Assembly: GCA_019240475.1 (NCBI GenBank)
Contig: JAFAYI010000029.1
Location: 124,001-188,000, forward strand
Direction: 5' to 3'
DNA length: 64,000 nucleotides
Source of the DNA: Acidobacteriaceae bacterium
GTDB lineage: Bacteria > Acidobacteriota > Terriglobia > Bryobacterales > Bryobacteraceae
Shown: one piece after another, positions 46,473 through 55,053 of the stretch
Layout of the letters: each line of letters opens with the position of its first letter
Numbering within the stretch: the stretch's first letter is position 1
Translations under genes and position numbers: made by a program
Notes under the pieces: generated by a model
The model's input: only the letters and a program-made list of their open reading frames with translations
Told to the model about the DNA's origin: nothing
The model's database searches: none

Positions 46473-47291
46473 CTACTCGAGCTCACGGACCCAGATGTTG
46501 CGGAAGCTGAGCGGCTCGCTCTTGTCGCCATGAGCTTGCAGCTTGATGGGAGCGCTCGAATACGCCTTGTAGAAGGGTTTGCCGATGTAGCGGGTTTCGC
46601 CCTTCAACTCATAGTGGTTCTCAACCACAACGCCGTTGAAGAAGACGGTCGCATAAGCAGGCGTTTTCAGAGTGCCGTCCTCGTTGAAAACGGGCGCGGT
46701 CCAGACTACATCGTAGGTCTGCCACTCGCCGGGTTTGCGCCCGGGATTCGCCAGCGGAATGGCCTGCTTATACAAACTGCCCGCCATCCCGTTCACGTAT
46801 GTCTTGTTGTTGTACGAATCGAGAACCTGCAGCTCATAGCCGGCGTCGCCCGGCCCAGTGGACGCAAGAAAGACACCGCTGTTGCCGCGCGCCTGGCCCG
46901 TGCCGGTGATATCCGCCGGAACCTTCCACTCGATATGAAGCTGGTAGTTCTTGAAGGACCGCTTGGTTTCGATATTGCCCTCACTCTTGCTCACGGTGAG
47001 GACGCCATCGGCCACCGTCCACTTGGCCGGCGACTTGTCGCGCACCGACACCCACTCGTCCAGATTCTTTCCATCGAACAAAATGATGGCGTCCGAAGGC
47101 GCTGCGCCGCAGGTATCGCCGGGAGTGACCGCTTTGGGCACAGGCTCCCAAACCTCGGTGTCTTCCGGTTTGGCGTTGCCCGTGGAAGGCGCTTGAGTCG
47201 AAGCCGGCGCGGTCGCTTGACGGGCGATGAGCGTAGCCGCCGGGGCGAGAAGTGTGATCAGAGCCAGAGATCTTAAAAGTTGAATAGGCAT
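46473..47291 (-). CDS. Secreted DUF1080 protein
   Basis: 272 residues from ATG 47291; the further upstream 74 in-frame residues are not coding. Signal peptide LLRSLALITLLAPAATLIA, then the DUF1080 / 3-keto-disaccharide-hydrolase-like beta-jelly fold: ILFDGKNLDEWVSV, WTVADGVLTVSKSEGNIETKRSFKNYQLHIEWKVP, GNSGVFLAS, WQTYDVVWTAPVFNEDG. Such proteins are common in Acidobacteriota and Planctomycetes glycan-utilisation loci; their substrate is not determined here. Confidence 0.9.
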   Translation of the reverse strand: MPIQLLRSLALITLLAPAATLIARQATAPASTQAPSTGNAKPEDTEVWEPVPKAVTPGDTCGAAPSDAIILFDGKNLDEWVSVRDKSPAKWTVADGVLTVSKSEGNIETKRSFKNYQLHIEWKVPADITGTGQARGNSGVFLASTGPGDAGYELQVLDSYNNKTYVNGMAGSLYKQAIPLANPGRKPGEWQTYDVVWTAPVFNEDGTLKTPAYATVFFNGVVVENHYELKGETRYIGKPFYKAYSSAPIKLQAHGDKSEPLSFRNIWVRELE

Positions 47292-47361
47292 CTCATAGAT
47301 GAGAATACATTTTCGACAATCGTGAAACCATGTGGCAGCTTCGAATTGGACTCGGCGGCCC

Positions 47362-48789
47362 TTAGTCGAACTGCGCCACCACCGCCGTCCAGTCGTCCTG
47401 CTGGGCGGGCGTTGAGATCCTGCGAAAGAGTTGCTCGATAAAATCGCCGGGCGCCAGGTGGGCGGCGCTTTGTAGAAAACGTTCCAGCGTATCCTGTCCG
47501 AATTCGACGCCATCCGGTCCCGTGGCTTCGACGATCCCGTCTGTATAGAGCAGCAGTTTGTCGCCGCTCTCGAAAGAGACCGACACGTTCGAATAAGTTG
47601 CCTGCGGAAACGGACCGATGAACAGGCCGTTCTCAGCGAGGCGAATAACCTCGCCGGCCTGCCGGCGCATCAATAATGTTGGCGGGTGGCCCGCGCCCGA
47701 GTAAGTAATGACTCGCGCGGAGAGATCGATAGCGGCGCACGCCGCGGTGACGTATTGACCGCCCAAGCTATCGCGCAGCATGGAATTCAATCCGGCAAGC
47801 ACTTGAGCGGGATCGTGCGCCCACGGTCTCTGCGCGGCGAAACACACCTTCAGCATGGAGGCGACAAGAGCAGCCGGTACGCCGTGGCCCGAAACGTCTG
47901 CCACCAGGATGGTGAGGCGCGTGTCGCCGGTCTTCAGAAAATCGAAGAAGTCGCCGGCTACGGAAGTCATCGGCTGATAGCGAGAAGCGACGCTGAGCGA
48001 AAGAAGCTGAGGCGAAGAACGCGGAATGATGGAGTCTTGAATGCGCCGCGCGGTGGCTAGCTCCTGCTCGACTTCGCTCAACCGGCGCGAGATTGCAAGG
48101 GACCGGCGCACGGCGACCCAGCCGAGACCCGCCAGCAAGATGAGAAACCCGACAGGCTCCGTGTTAAAGCCCCAGGGTTGAATGCCACGGTTTTGCAGCA
48201 GGATCAGAAGCCCACAAATCACCAGCGGCCATGTGAGAGATCTGGCGAAAGCGCTGGGATCGCTCCTGCGCCAAAGAAGATGGATTAGCAATAGCAAGGT
48301 GCCGGACGTGACCAGCGCGCTATTCAAGAAGTTGAGCGCGTTCAGCGGCCGGCCGGAGAACGCAAACGGAACCGCGAAGACGGCGAAGGCCAGCGCGGCC
48401 CAGTACCAGACCTCGAACGCGCGGCGCCAGGCGCGGCCGAACAGCTCCCGAGCGAACAGCGCGTATGGGAGGGAAATGACATACGTGATGCCAAAGACCC
48501 AAGGCGCTACATCGTTGAAGGAAAGACCGAGGGAGGCCCGCACCAATTCGTTAAGAAGCAGGAGCCGTAAACCGTAGAGCAGCGAAAAGATGCCCAGCCA
48601 GAACAGAAGGCGGTCGCGCGAGCGGAGCCGCGAAAGCAGAAGCGACGCCGCGCCGGCGATAAGCACGACGCAGGCGATAGCAAAGAACGGCAGGTTCGCC
48701 CGCAAGGCGGCGTGAACGGCTGGGCGCGACACGGTGTCCGTGGGCGCCGCGGCGTAAAACAGAAGCGAGCGAAGCAGGCCGGCGAGCAT
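47362..48789 (-). CDS. Membrane SpoIIE/RsbU-type phosphatase
   Basis: 475 residues. The N-terminal ~245 residues hold 7-8 membrane helices. A short coiled coil (SEVEQELATARRIQDSIIP) links to a SpoIIE-type PP2C domain: VAGDFFDFL, ILVADVSGHGVPAALVASML, LLLYTDGIVEATG and DDWTAVV carry the metal Asp residues. Such phosphatases usually act on phospho anti-anti-sigma factors in partner-switching systems; none is adjacent. Confidence 0.9.
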   Translation of the reverse strand: MLAGLLRSLLFYAAAPTDTVSRPAVHAALRANLPFFAIACVVLIAGAASLLLSRLRSRDRLLFWLGIFSLLYGLRLLLLNELVRASLGLSFNDVAPWVFGITYVISLPYALFARELFGRAWRRAFEVWYWAALAFAVFAVPFAFSGRPLNALNFLNSALVTSGTLLLLIHLLWRRSDPSAFARSLTWPLVICGLLILLQNRGIQPWGFNTEPVGFLILLAGLGWVAVRRSLAISRRLSEVEQELATARRIQDSIIPRSSPQLLSLSVASRYQPMTSVAGDFFDFLKTGDTRLTILVADVSGHGVPAALVASMLKVCFAAQRPWAHDPAQVLAGLNSMLRDSLGGQYVTAACAAIDLSARVITYSGAGHPPTLLMRRQAGEVIRLAENGLFIGPFPQATYSNVSVSFESGDKLLLYTDGIVEATGPDGVEFGQDTLERFLQSAAHLAPGDFIEQLFRRISTPAQQDDWTAVVAQFD

Positions 48790-48868
48790 GGGCTTTACAG
48801 ATGATAATAGGCGCCCATGCGGAGGTCATCGCGGCCACGCCATCGAGGCTTATCATTCTCGGCTTATT

Positions 48869-49906
48869 ATGGGGGTGTTGAGCACGCAAGTCGCGCCCCT
48901 GTCCCCCGCCGTCGAGCGTAACCGGAAGATTCGTTCGTGGGCGATTCTCATTCTCACGAATGTCATTTCTCTCATCTGCATGGCTTGGGTGTTGAATGGC
49001 GCCGGGCTGCAGCACATATGGGGCGAAGTGCGGCACATGCGGTGGAAATGGGTGGCGATCGCCATGACCTGCAATCTCGCCGTCTATCTTCTGCAGGGTT
49101 GGCGCTGGAAGCTGCTGCTTGCGCCGGTAGAGCGCGTACGCTTCGCCCATACGATGCAGGCCATCTACGTCGGCATGTTCTCAAACGAAGTGCTGCCGCT
49201 GCGCGCCGGCGAACTCATCCGCTGCTTCATGCTGTCGAAAGCAAGCGATCTGCCGCTTTCGGTCGCCTTCGCCTCCGCGCTGATCGAGCGTCTCTTCGAT
49301 GGCGTTTGGCTTATGGCCTGTTTCTTCTATTGCCTGCACATGGGCAGGCTGCCCGTCGTGCTGTTGAATGGCGGCTACATCCTCGGCGTCATGATCGTGC
49401 TGGTATCGGCCATTCTCGGCTACGCCATGTTTGCCAAGAAGCAGTCGCTCGATCTGTTCTTCGGCATGGCGTGGCCGCGTTGGTTCAACACGCTCATCGA
49501 AGACTTGCATCTGATCGGCCACTCGCGCTATCTGTACTTCTCGTTTTTCGTGAGCGGCCTGTTCATCGTGTCGCAGTTGCTGCCGATCTATGCGCTCGTG
49601 ATCGCCAATCGCCTTGCGGTTCCCTGGACGGCTTCCTTCATCATGATGGTGCTACTGCGGTTGAGCAGCATTGTTCCGCAGGCGCCGGGAAATCTCGGTT
49701 CCTTCCAATGGGTGACGGCGCGTACGCTCATCATGTTCGGCCTGGCGGCGGGACACGCCAAGCGATTCTCGCTGATCCTTTGGGCGGTGGTGACGATTCC
49801 TATGATCGTCGCGGGATTCGTCGCGCTTGCGCTCGCCGGCATCAATATGACGCACCTGCATAGGGAAGCCGCGGCGGCAGCCCAGGACCGGAAAAACTCT
49901 CGATAG
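48869..49906 (+). CDS. Lysylphosphatidylglycerol-synthase-TM/UPF0104-type membrane protein
   Basis: 345 residues from ATG 48869; 27 further codons upstream are excluded because they overlap the divergent SpoIIE start. About eight membrane helices: IRSWAILILTNVISLICMAWVLNG, MFSNEVLPLRAGELIRCFML, ALIERLFDGVW, QAPGNLGSFQWV. These motifs (N-x-x-PLRxGE and the ER.FDG pair) define the AglD/LPG-synthase membrane region family. Likely a lipid or polyprenol-phosphate-glycan transfer/flip protein; catalytic domain absent. Confidence 0.85.
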   Translation: MGVLSTQVAPLSPAVERNRKIRSWAILILTNVISLICMAWVLNGAGLQHIWGEVRHMRWKWVAIAMTCNLAVYLLQGWRWKLLLAPVERVRFAHTMQAIYVGMFSNEVLPLRAGELIRCFMLSKASDLPLSVAFASALIERLFDGVWLMACFFYCLHMGRLPVVLLNGGYILGVMIVLVSAILGYAMFAKKQSLDLFFGMAWPRWFNTLIEDLHLIGHSRYLYFSFFVSGLFIVSQLLPIYALVIANRLAVPWTASFIMMVLLRLSSIVPQAPGNLGSFQWVTARTLIMFGLAAGHAKRFSLILWAVVTIPMIVAGFVALALAGINMTHLHREAAAAAQDRKNSR

Positions 49907-49922
49907 AATAGGTCCACAGGGG

Positions 49923-51149
49923 TTGCTCAGCGTGTTCGTCCTGCTGCCGCTTGCCGCTTTCATGGCTTTGGCCGGATCGACCGATCCGCAAGCGGCCGGC
50001 CTCCAGGCTCTGGATCGCCAGGATTATCAAGAAGCTCAAAAGATTTTTTCGCAGCTTGCGGCCCAGGATCCCAAGGATTACTCGGCGCTATTCAACCTCG
50101 CGCTGGCCGAGACCGGGCTCCATCGGGAAAGCGCCGCGGCCGAACATTACAAGCAAGTGCTGGCGTTGAAGCCGGCCCTATACGAGGCTGAGTTGAACCT
50201 CGGCATTCTGTACTTGCAAGAGCAGCGCGCGAGCAACGCGGTTGCTCTGCTGCGCGATGCCGCCAAACAGAAACCGAACCAGGCGCGGGCGCAACGGTAT
50301 CTCGGCGAGAGCCTGCTTGCGACGGGCGATCCGGCGGGCGCGGCGGGGGCGTTTGAAGCCGCGTTAGCCATCGATCCGAAGCAGGCGGTGGCGGAGCTGG
50401 GTCTCGGACAGGCGCTCGCCCGCGAAGGCAAATTGGATGAAGCCGCGCCGCATTACCGCCACGCCGCCGCGCTCGATCCGGACCTCCAGTCCTATGAATT
50501 GGAGCTGGCCCTCGCGCTCTCGACAGCCAACCGCGCGGACGACGCCATCGCCATCCTGAAAGACTTTCCGAACGACGCCGGCGCGCGTGAGGAACTGGGG
50601 CGCCTCTACCTGCAAAGCAATCGCCCAGCCGATGCGGTTGCGGAATTTAAAACGGCAGTCGAGTTGTCGCCTACGCCGGCGAATAGTCTGGCGCTGGCCA
50701 CCGCCTATCTGAAAAACAACCAGCCGGATCTGGCGAAGCCAATTCTCGAAAGCGCGCTTGCCGCGACTCCCAACGACTACGATCTGCGGATGGCAATCGG
50801 CCGCATCTATCGCGATCAACGCAATTTTCCAGCCGCGGCGAACGAGTTTGTTGCCGCCGCCAATCTGAAGCCGGATTCGCGCCAAGCCTGGAGCGAAGCT
50901 GCCAGTGTTCTTGTGATGGCCCAGCAGTATCCTCAGGCCCTCGCGGCGTTGGATAAGATTCATAGCCTGAACGCCGATCAGCCCGGCGATTACTACTATC
51001 GCGCGATGATACTCGACAAGCTCCACGAGGTGAAGCCCGCGCTTGCCAGCTACCGGCAGTTCCTGGCGGCGAGCCAGGGCAAATTTCCGGATCAGGAGTT
51101 CATCGCGCGCCAGCGCAGCAGGATTCTCGAACGGGAGGCGAATCGATGA
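49923..51149 (+). CDS. Periplasmic TPR-repeat protein
   Basis: 408 residues. Start TTG at 49923 with AGGGG upstream (GTG 49932 is an alternative). Signal-like VFVLLPLAAFMALAGS, then about ten TPR units (e.g. YSALFNLALAETGLHRESAAAEHYKQVLALKP, AELNLGILYLQEQRASNAVALLRDAAKQKP). TPR arrays are protein-binding scaffolds. It is 16 bp after the membrane gene and overlaps the next ORF by ATGA, so it is part of a four-gene transcription unit. Confidence 0.87.
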   Translation: MLSVFVLLPLAAFMALAGSTDPQAAGLQALDRQDYQEAQKIFSQLAAQDPKDYSALFNLALAETGLHRESAAAEHYKQVLALKPALYEAELNLGILYLQEQRASNAVALLRDAAKQKPNQARAQRYLGESLLATGDPAGAAGAFEAALAIDPKQAVAELGLGQALAREGKLDEAAPHYRHAAALDPDLQSYELELALALSTANRADDAIAILKDFPNDAGAREELGRLYLQSNRPADAVAEFKTAVELSPTPANSLALATAYLKNNQPDLAKPILESALAATPNDYDLRMAIGRIYRDQRNFPAAANEFVAAANLKPDSRQAWSEAASVLVMAQQYPQALAALDKIHSLNADQPGDYYYRAMILDKLHEVKPALASYRQFLAASQGKFPDQEFIARQRSRILEREANR

Positions 51150-51583
51150 CCAAACCGGTCAGTGTGACTGCTCTGTTCGCGGCCATGTTGATGGCCAGCG
51201 CGTCCTCGGGTCTGCGGGCCCAGTCCTTGCTCGATGACTTGAAGGCGGAACACGACCCCGCACGGCGCTCGGAAAAGGCGCTCAGCTTCGCCGAAAGCAA
51301 CTTCGATACGGCGCGCGACTTCTACGACAAGGGCGAGGTTCACAAAGGCGACGCGCAGCTCGAAGACATGACGCACGCATTGAACGAGTGCGTTCAGTCG
51401 CTCCAGGAAGCGCATAAGGCCCGCTTTTACAAAAAAGCGGAGCTGCGAGTCGCGTATCTGCAGCGCCGCATGGCCGGCCTTGTGGACGACATCCAACTGC
51501 AGCAGCGCGGCTGGGCCGAGTATACTCAGCGCAAGCTCGATGAGATCCACGATAAGCTGCTCGATGGAGTGATGCGGAAATGA
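51146..51583 (+). CDS. Secreted helical protein, unknown family (first of two)
   Basis: 145 residues. Start ATG overlaps the TPR stop (ATGA). Signal peptide (LFAAMLMASASSGLRAQ). The mature part is helix-rich and charged with heptad-like spacing (QLEDMTHALNECVQSLQEAHKARFYKKAELRVAYLQRRM), suggesting coiled coil. No family recognised. It probably acts outside the cytoplasm together with the TPR protein. Confidence 0.72.
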   Translation: MTKPVSVTALFAAMLMASASSGLRAQSLLDDLKAEHDPARRSEKALSFAESNFDTARDFYDKGEVHKGDAQLEDMTHALNECVQSLQEAHKARFYKKAELRVAYLQRRMAGLVDDIQLQQRGWAEYTQRKLDEIHDKLLDGVMRK

Positions 51584-52221
51584 AGGCTGCATGGATAATG
51601 TGCGCGGCGCTATGCGCGGGCGCGCTCGCCTTCGCCCAGGACCGCGATTTCCTGACGCCCGATGAAGTCGACCAGGTGCGCGAGGCGCAGGAGCCGAACG
51701 ACCGCCTGCTGCTCTACGTGCAATTTGCGCGGCAGCGCATGGATCTGCTGCAGCAGTATCTGGCGAAGGAGAAACCCGGGCGCAGCATCTTCATCCACAA
51801 CACGCTCGAAGACTACAGCCAGATTATCGAGGCCATCGATTCCGTTTCCGACGACGCCTTGCTGCATCATCGGCCGGTCCACAAAGGCATGACGGCCGTC
51901 ATCAGCGCGGAAAAGGACTTTCTGGCGCAGCTCAATAAGATCCAGGACAGCGAGCCCAAGGATTTCGATCGCTACAAATTCGTTCTGACGCAAGCCATCG
52001 ACACGACCAGCGACAGCCGCGACCTGGCGATGCAGGATACCTCCAAACGCGGCGCCGCATTGACGGCGGAAGACGCCAAGGAAAAGAAAGAGCGCGACGC
52101 CATGATGCCGTCCAAAGAGGTTGCCGACCGCAAGAAGGACGCCGACGCGCAAGACGCTCCGAAGAAAAAAGTGCCGTCGCTTTACCGGCCTGGCGAAAAG
52201 CCGCCGGATCAACCCCAGTAA
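51580..52221 (+). CDS. Secreted helical protein, unknown family (second of two)
   Basis: 213 residues. Start ATG overlaps the preceding stop (ATGA). Signal peptide WIMCAALCAGALAFAQ. The helical core (LLYVQFARQRMDLLQQYLAKEK, NTLEDYSQIIEAIDSV) has a pattern resembling the preceding protein, so the two may be diverged paralogues. The last 50 residues are strongly charged and end proline-rich (LYRPGEKPPDQPQ). No family recognised. Confidence 0.72.
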   Translation: MKAAWIMCAALCAGALAFAQDRDFLTPDEVDQVREAQEPNDRLLLYVQFARQRMDLLQQYLAKEKPGRSIFIHNTLEDYSQIIEAIDSVSDDALLHHRPVHKGMTAVISAEKDFLAQLNKIQDSEPKDFDRYKFVLTQAIDTTSDSRDLAMQDTSKRGAALTAEDAKEKKERDAMMPSKEVADRKKDADAQDAPKKKVPSLYRPGEKPPDQPQ

Positions 52222-52259
52222 CCGCCGGCGCGAGCCTGCTCCTGCCTTAAACTAAGGCT

Positions 52260-52264
52260 AGGAG
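52260..52264 (+). promoter_or_regulatory. Shine-Dalgarno sequence before a CTG codon
   Basis: AGGAG, with a 5-base spacer to CTG at 52270. It is the best ribosome binding site in this stretch, and no ATG, GTG or TTG lies within reach. Confidence 0.6.
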
Positions 52265-52269
52265 CGGAT

Positions 52270-53205
52270 CTGGCTCACCATCACCATCACGCGCGCGGGA
52301 CCGGTTGGATTCTCCGCATTTCCTTGGTCGCGACGCTGGCGTTCACCGCTTTCGAGGTCTTCGCCGGTTTTCGCGCCGGAAGCCTGGCGCTGCTCTCGGA
52401 TGCGGGGCATAACTTCACCGATGCGTTGGCGCTGCTGCTCGCCGCGGCCGGGCTCTATCTTCAGGGCAAGCCCGCGGACCACAGCAGAACGTATGGTTAC
52501 CAGCGCGCGGGCGTGATCGCCGCGTTTCTGAACGCCGCGACACTGGTCTTGATCTCGCTCGCGATTTTCTGGGAGGCCGCCACCCGCATTCTTCACCCGC
52601 GAGGCGTCGACGATCGCTTGATGCTTTGGGTCGCGGCCGCCGCGCTGGTGTTGAATGGCGCCATCATGCTGGCGCTCCATCGCGGCCAGAAGGGCGATAT
52701 CAATATTCGCGCCGCCTTCATACACATGCTGGGCGATGCGGTGGGCGCCGCCGCCATCATCCTCGGCGCCATCGTCATTCATTACACCCACTGGACCTAC
52801 ATCGATCCTCTACTTTCCATCGCGCTCGGCGCGTTGATTATTTACACGGCGTGGGACATCATCCGCGAATCGTTGAATATTCTCCTCGAAGGCTTGCCCC
52901 GCGGGCTCGCGTTAACGGACGTGACCAGCGCCCTGGGCCGAATCGAAGGCGTCCTGGATGTTCACGATCTCCATATCTGGAGCCTCGGCTCGAGCACCCA
53001 TGCGCTCAGTTGTCATGCTTTGATCGAGGACATGCCGCCTTCGGAAAGCGAGCGGATCTTAAAGTGCGTGAATGCCGTGCTCGCCGATTTCGGCATACAC
53101 CACACCACCATTCAATTCGAGCACGTCCCCTGCGTTCTCACGGAAAAAGGCTGCCATATGGCGGCCCCGGACGCGCACAACCACGATCACAGCCACCGCC
53201 ACTGA
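52270..53205 (+). CDS. Cation diffusion facilitator (zinc-type CDF), probable CTG start
   Basis: 311 residues if read from CTG 52270. Only TTG 52324, inside the first membrane helix, would be a standard start. The frame is open back to the previous stop and has no ATG or GTG. From CTG the product begins AHHHHHARG (after the initiating residue), the His-rich N-terminus seen in many CDF proteins, then the six-helix core. Zinc-site motifs: SDAGHNFTDA (helix 2) and HMLGDAVGA (helix 5), HxxxD in each. C-terminal domain and a His-rich tail (HNHDHSHRH) follow. Exports zinc or cobalt-type ions. Confidence 0.8.
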   Translation: MAHHHHHARGTGWILRISLVATLAFTAFEVFAGFRAGSLALLSDAGHNFTDALALLLAAAGLYLQGKPADHSRTYGYQRAGVIAAFLNAATLVLISLAIFWEAATRILHPRGVDDRLMLWVAAAALVLNGAIMLALHRGQKGDINIRAAFIHMLGDAVGAAAIILGAIVIHYTHWTYIDPLLSIALGALIIYTAWDIIRESLNILLEGLPRGLALTDVTSALGRIEGVLDVHDLHIWSLGSSTHALSCHALIEDMPPSESERILKCVNAVLADFGIHHTTIQFEHVPCVLTEKGCHMAAPDAHNHDHSHRH

Positions 53206-53221
53206 CCCCCCCGCTATCGCC

Positions 53222-53659
53222 TCAGCGCGCCGCGATCAGATCCAGCATCTTTTGCCGGAATCGAGCTGCCTCGCTCGCGTCCTGAGTGATTACCAGCACC
53301 GTGTCGTCCCCGGCGACGGTTCCCACCACCTCCTCCAGCTCTTCGCGATCGATTGCAATGGCGAGCGTGTTGGCATTGCCGGGCGACGTGCGAAGCACCA
53401 CCAGGTTCTGCGCGACCCGAATGTCCTGCAGGTATTCTTCGGCGACATCGGCAAGGCTGGGGCCGCCGGTTTCGGCCGGAAGCTGCCGATAACCTTCGGG
53501 CGTCTTCACCAACGCCAGCTCGCGCATGTCGCGCGACAGCGTGACCTGCGTGGCCTGGATGTCCAGCTCGCTCAACGCGCGCGCCAGCTCCTCCTGGGTA
53601 AAAATGCTCTTTGCGCGAAGAATCTTCAGGATCTGGCCTTGGCGGAAATTCTTGTTCAT
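53222..53659 (-). CDS. argR: Arginine repressor
   Basis: 145 residues, ArgR/AhrC family. N-terminal winged helix (KILRAKSIFTQEELARALSELDIQATQVTLSRDMRELALVKTPEGY) and C-terminal arginine-binding/oligomerisation domain with the GD(D/T) motif in GDDTVLVIT. Overlaps argH by the ATGA of the coupled start, and lies at the end of the arginine operon, so it would repress it through the upstream boxes when arginine is plentiful. Confidence 0.95.
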   Translation of the reverse strand: MNKNFRQGQILKILRAKSIFTQEELARALSELDIQATQVTLSRDMRELALVKTPEGYRQLPAETGGPSLADVAEEYLQDIRVAQNLVVLRTSPGNANTLAIAIDREELEEVVGTVAGDDTVLVITQDASEAARFRQKMLDLIAAR

Positions 53660-55053
53660 GCTTGCGTCCCGCCGGACCGCATCGCCGCGAGACGCTGTTC
53701 AGCTTGCTCTAAAGCGGCGGCTACGGCGGCGGGGCCGGTGCCGCCCGGCAGTTCGCGCGTTCGCATCCCTTCGGCCGGGTGCAACAATCGCGCCATCCCG
53801 GGTTTGAATTCAGGCGCGAACGCCGCGAGCGTCTCGGGGGTCCAGTCCCCGGGCCTCTTGTTTGCCTTAAAGCTTTCGAGAACTAATTGCCCCACCAACT
53901 GATGGGCGCGGTGAAACGGCACGCCCGAGCGCGCGAGTTCCTCGGCTAAATCCGTCGCGACCACCCAGCTTTCTTCCGCGGCCTCGGCCGGTCTCGCGCG
54001 ATCGAGCGTCACGGATTCGGCGACTACTTTCGCCATTGCCAGCGATCCCGACGTTTGCTCGAAGGCTTCGAACAGCGGTTCTTTGTCCTCCTGCATGTCG
54101 CGGTTGTAGGTCATGGGCAGGCCCTTCATCGTAACGAACAACGATGTGAGAGCGCCGAAGACCCGGCCGGACTTGCCGCGCATCAGTTCGAGTGAATCGG
54201 GATTCTTCTTCTGCGGCATCAAGCTCGACCCGCTGGTCACGCCGTCGCCCAGCGCCATCCATCGGAACTCCTCGCTCGAATACAGAATCCAGTCTTCGGC
54301 CAGGCGGCTGAGGTGGAGCAGGATGACGCTCGATGCGTACAGAAAATCCAGCGCGAAATCGCGGTCGCCCGAGGCGTCCATGCTGTTGCGCGTGATGGCG
54401 GCGAAATTCAGTTCGCGCGCGATGGCTTGCCGGTCGAACCCAAAGCCGCTGCCCGCGAGCGCGCCGGCGCCGAGAGGCATGACGTTGATCCGGCCGCGCG
54501 CCTGTTGCATGCGTTCATAGTCGCGCTCGAACATTTCGAAATAGGCGAGCAGATAGTGCGGCCAGAGCACAGCCTGCGCGCGCCGCAGATGAGTATAGCC
54601 GGGGATCACGGCGTCCGGATATTTGCGCGCCAGCGCCAGCAGCGCCTCGCAGAAATCCGCGATCTGCTGAAGGATCGTATCGGCCGCGGATCGAAGATAC
54701 AGGCGAATATCCGACGAGACCTGCTCGTTGCGGCTGCGCCCTGTGTGGATCTTCGCCGAGACCGCCCCCGCCTTCTCGCCCAGCTTGCGAATCACGAACG
54801 TGTGAATGTCTTCGTCCTCGGCGCCTTGGAAATAGTCCGGAGACTCCGCCTCGCGCGCGATCTCATCGAACGCCGCGAGCAATTGGCGGCACTCGGCTTC
54901 CGTCACGATGCCCGCCCGCGCAAGCGCTCGTGCGAAGGCGCGCGAGCCTTCGATATCGGCGGAGACTAACTTGCGGTCGAAACGAAGCGAGCCGGAAAAC
55001 CGCTCGAATGCCTCCGAAGAACCGCTCTCGAATCTGCCGCCCCAGAGCTTCAT
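53656..55053 (-). CDS. argH: Argininosuccinate lyase
   Basis: 465 residues, full length. Splits argininosuccinate to arginine and fumarate. The fumarase/aspartase signature GSSLMPQKKNPD is visible; TGRSRNEQVSSDIRLYLR and IPGYTHLRRAQAVLWPHYLLAYFEMFERD are also conserved. Overlaps argG (ATGA) and argR. Cytosolic tetramer. Confidence 0.97.
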   Translation of the reverse strand: MKLWGGRFESGSSEAFERFSGSLRFDRKLVSADIEGSRAFARALARAGIVTEAECRQLLAAFDEIAREAESPDYFQGAEDEDIHTFVIRKLGEKAGAVSAKIHTGRSRNEQVSSDIRLYLRSAADTILQQIADFCEALLALARKYPDAVIPGYTHLRRAQAVLWPHYLLAYFEMFERDYERMQQARGRINVMPLGAGALAGSGFGFDRQAIARELNFAAITRNSMDASGDRDFALDFLYASSVILLHLSRLAEDWILYSSEEFRWMALGDGVTSGSSLMPQKKNPDSLELMRGKSGRVFGALTSLFVTMKGLPMTYNRDMQEDKEPLFEAFEQTSGSLAMAKVVAESVTLDRARPAEAAEESWVVATDLAEELARSGVPFHRAHQLVGQLVLESFKANKRPGDWTPETLAAFAPEFKPGMARLLHPAEGMRTRELPGGTGPAAVAAALEQAEQRLAAMRSGGTQA

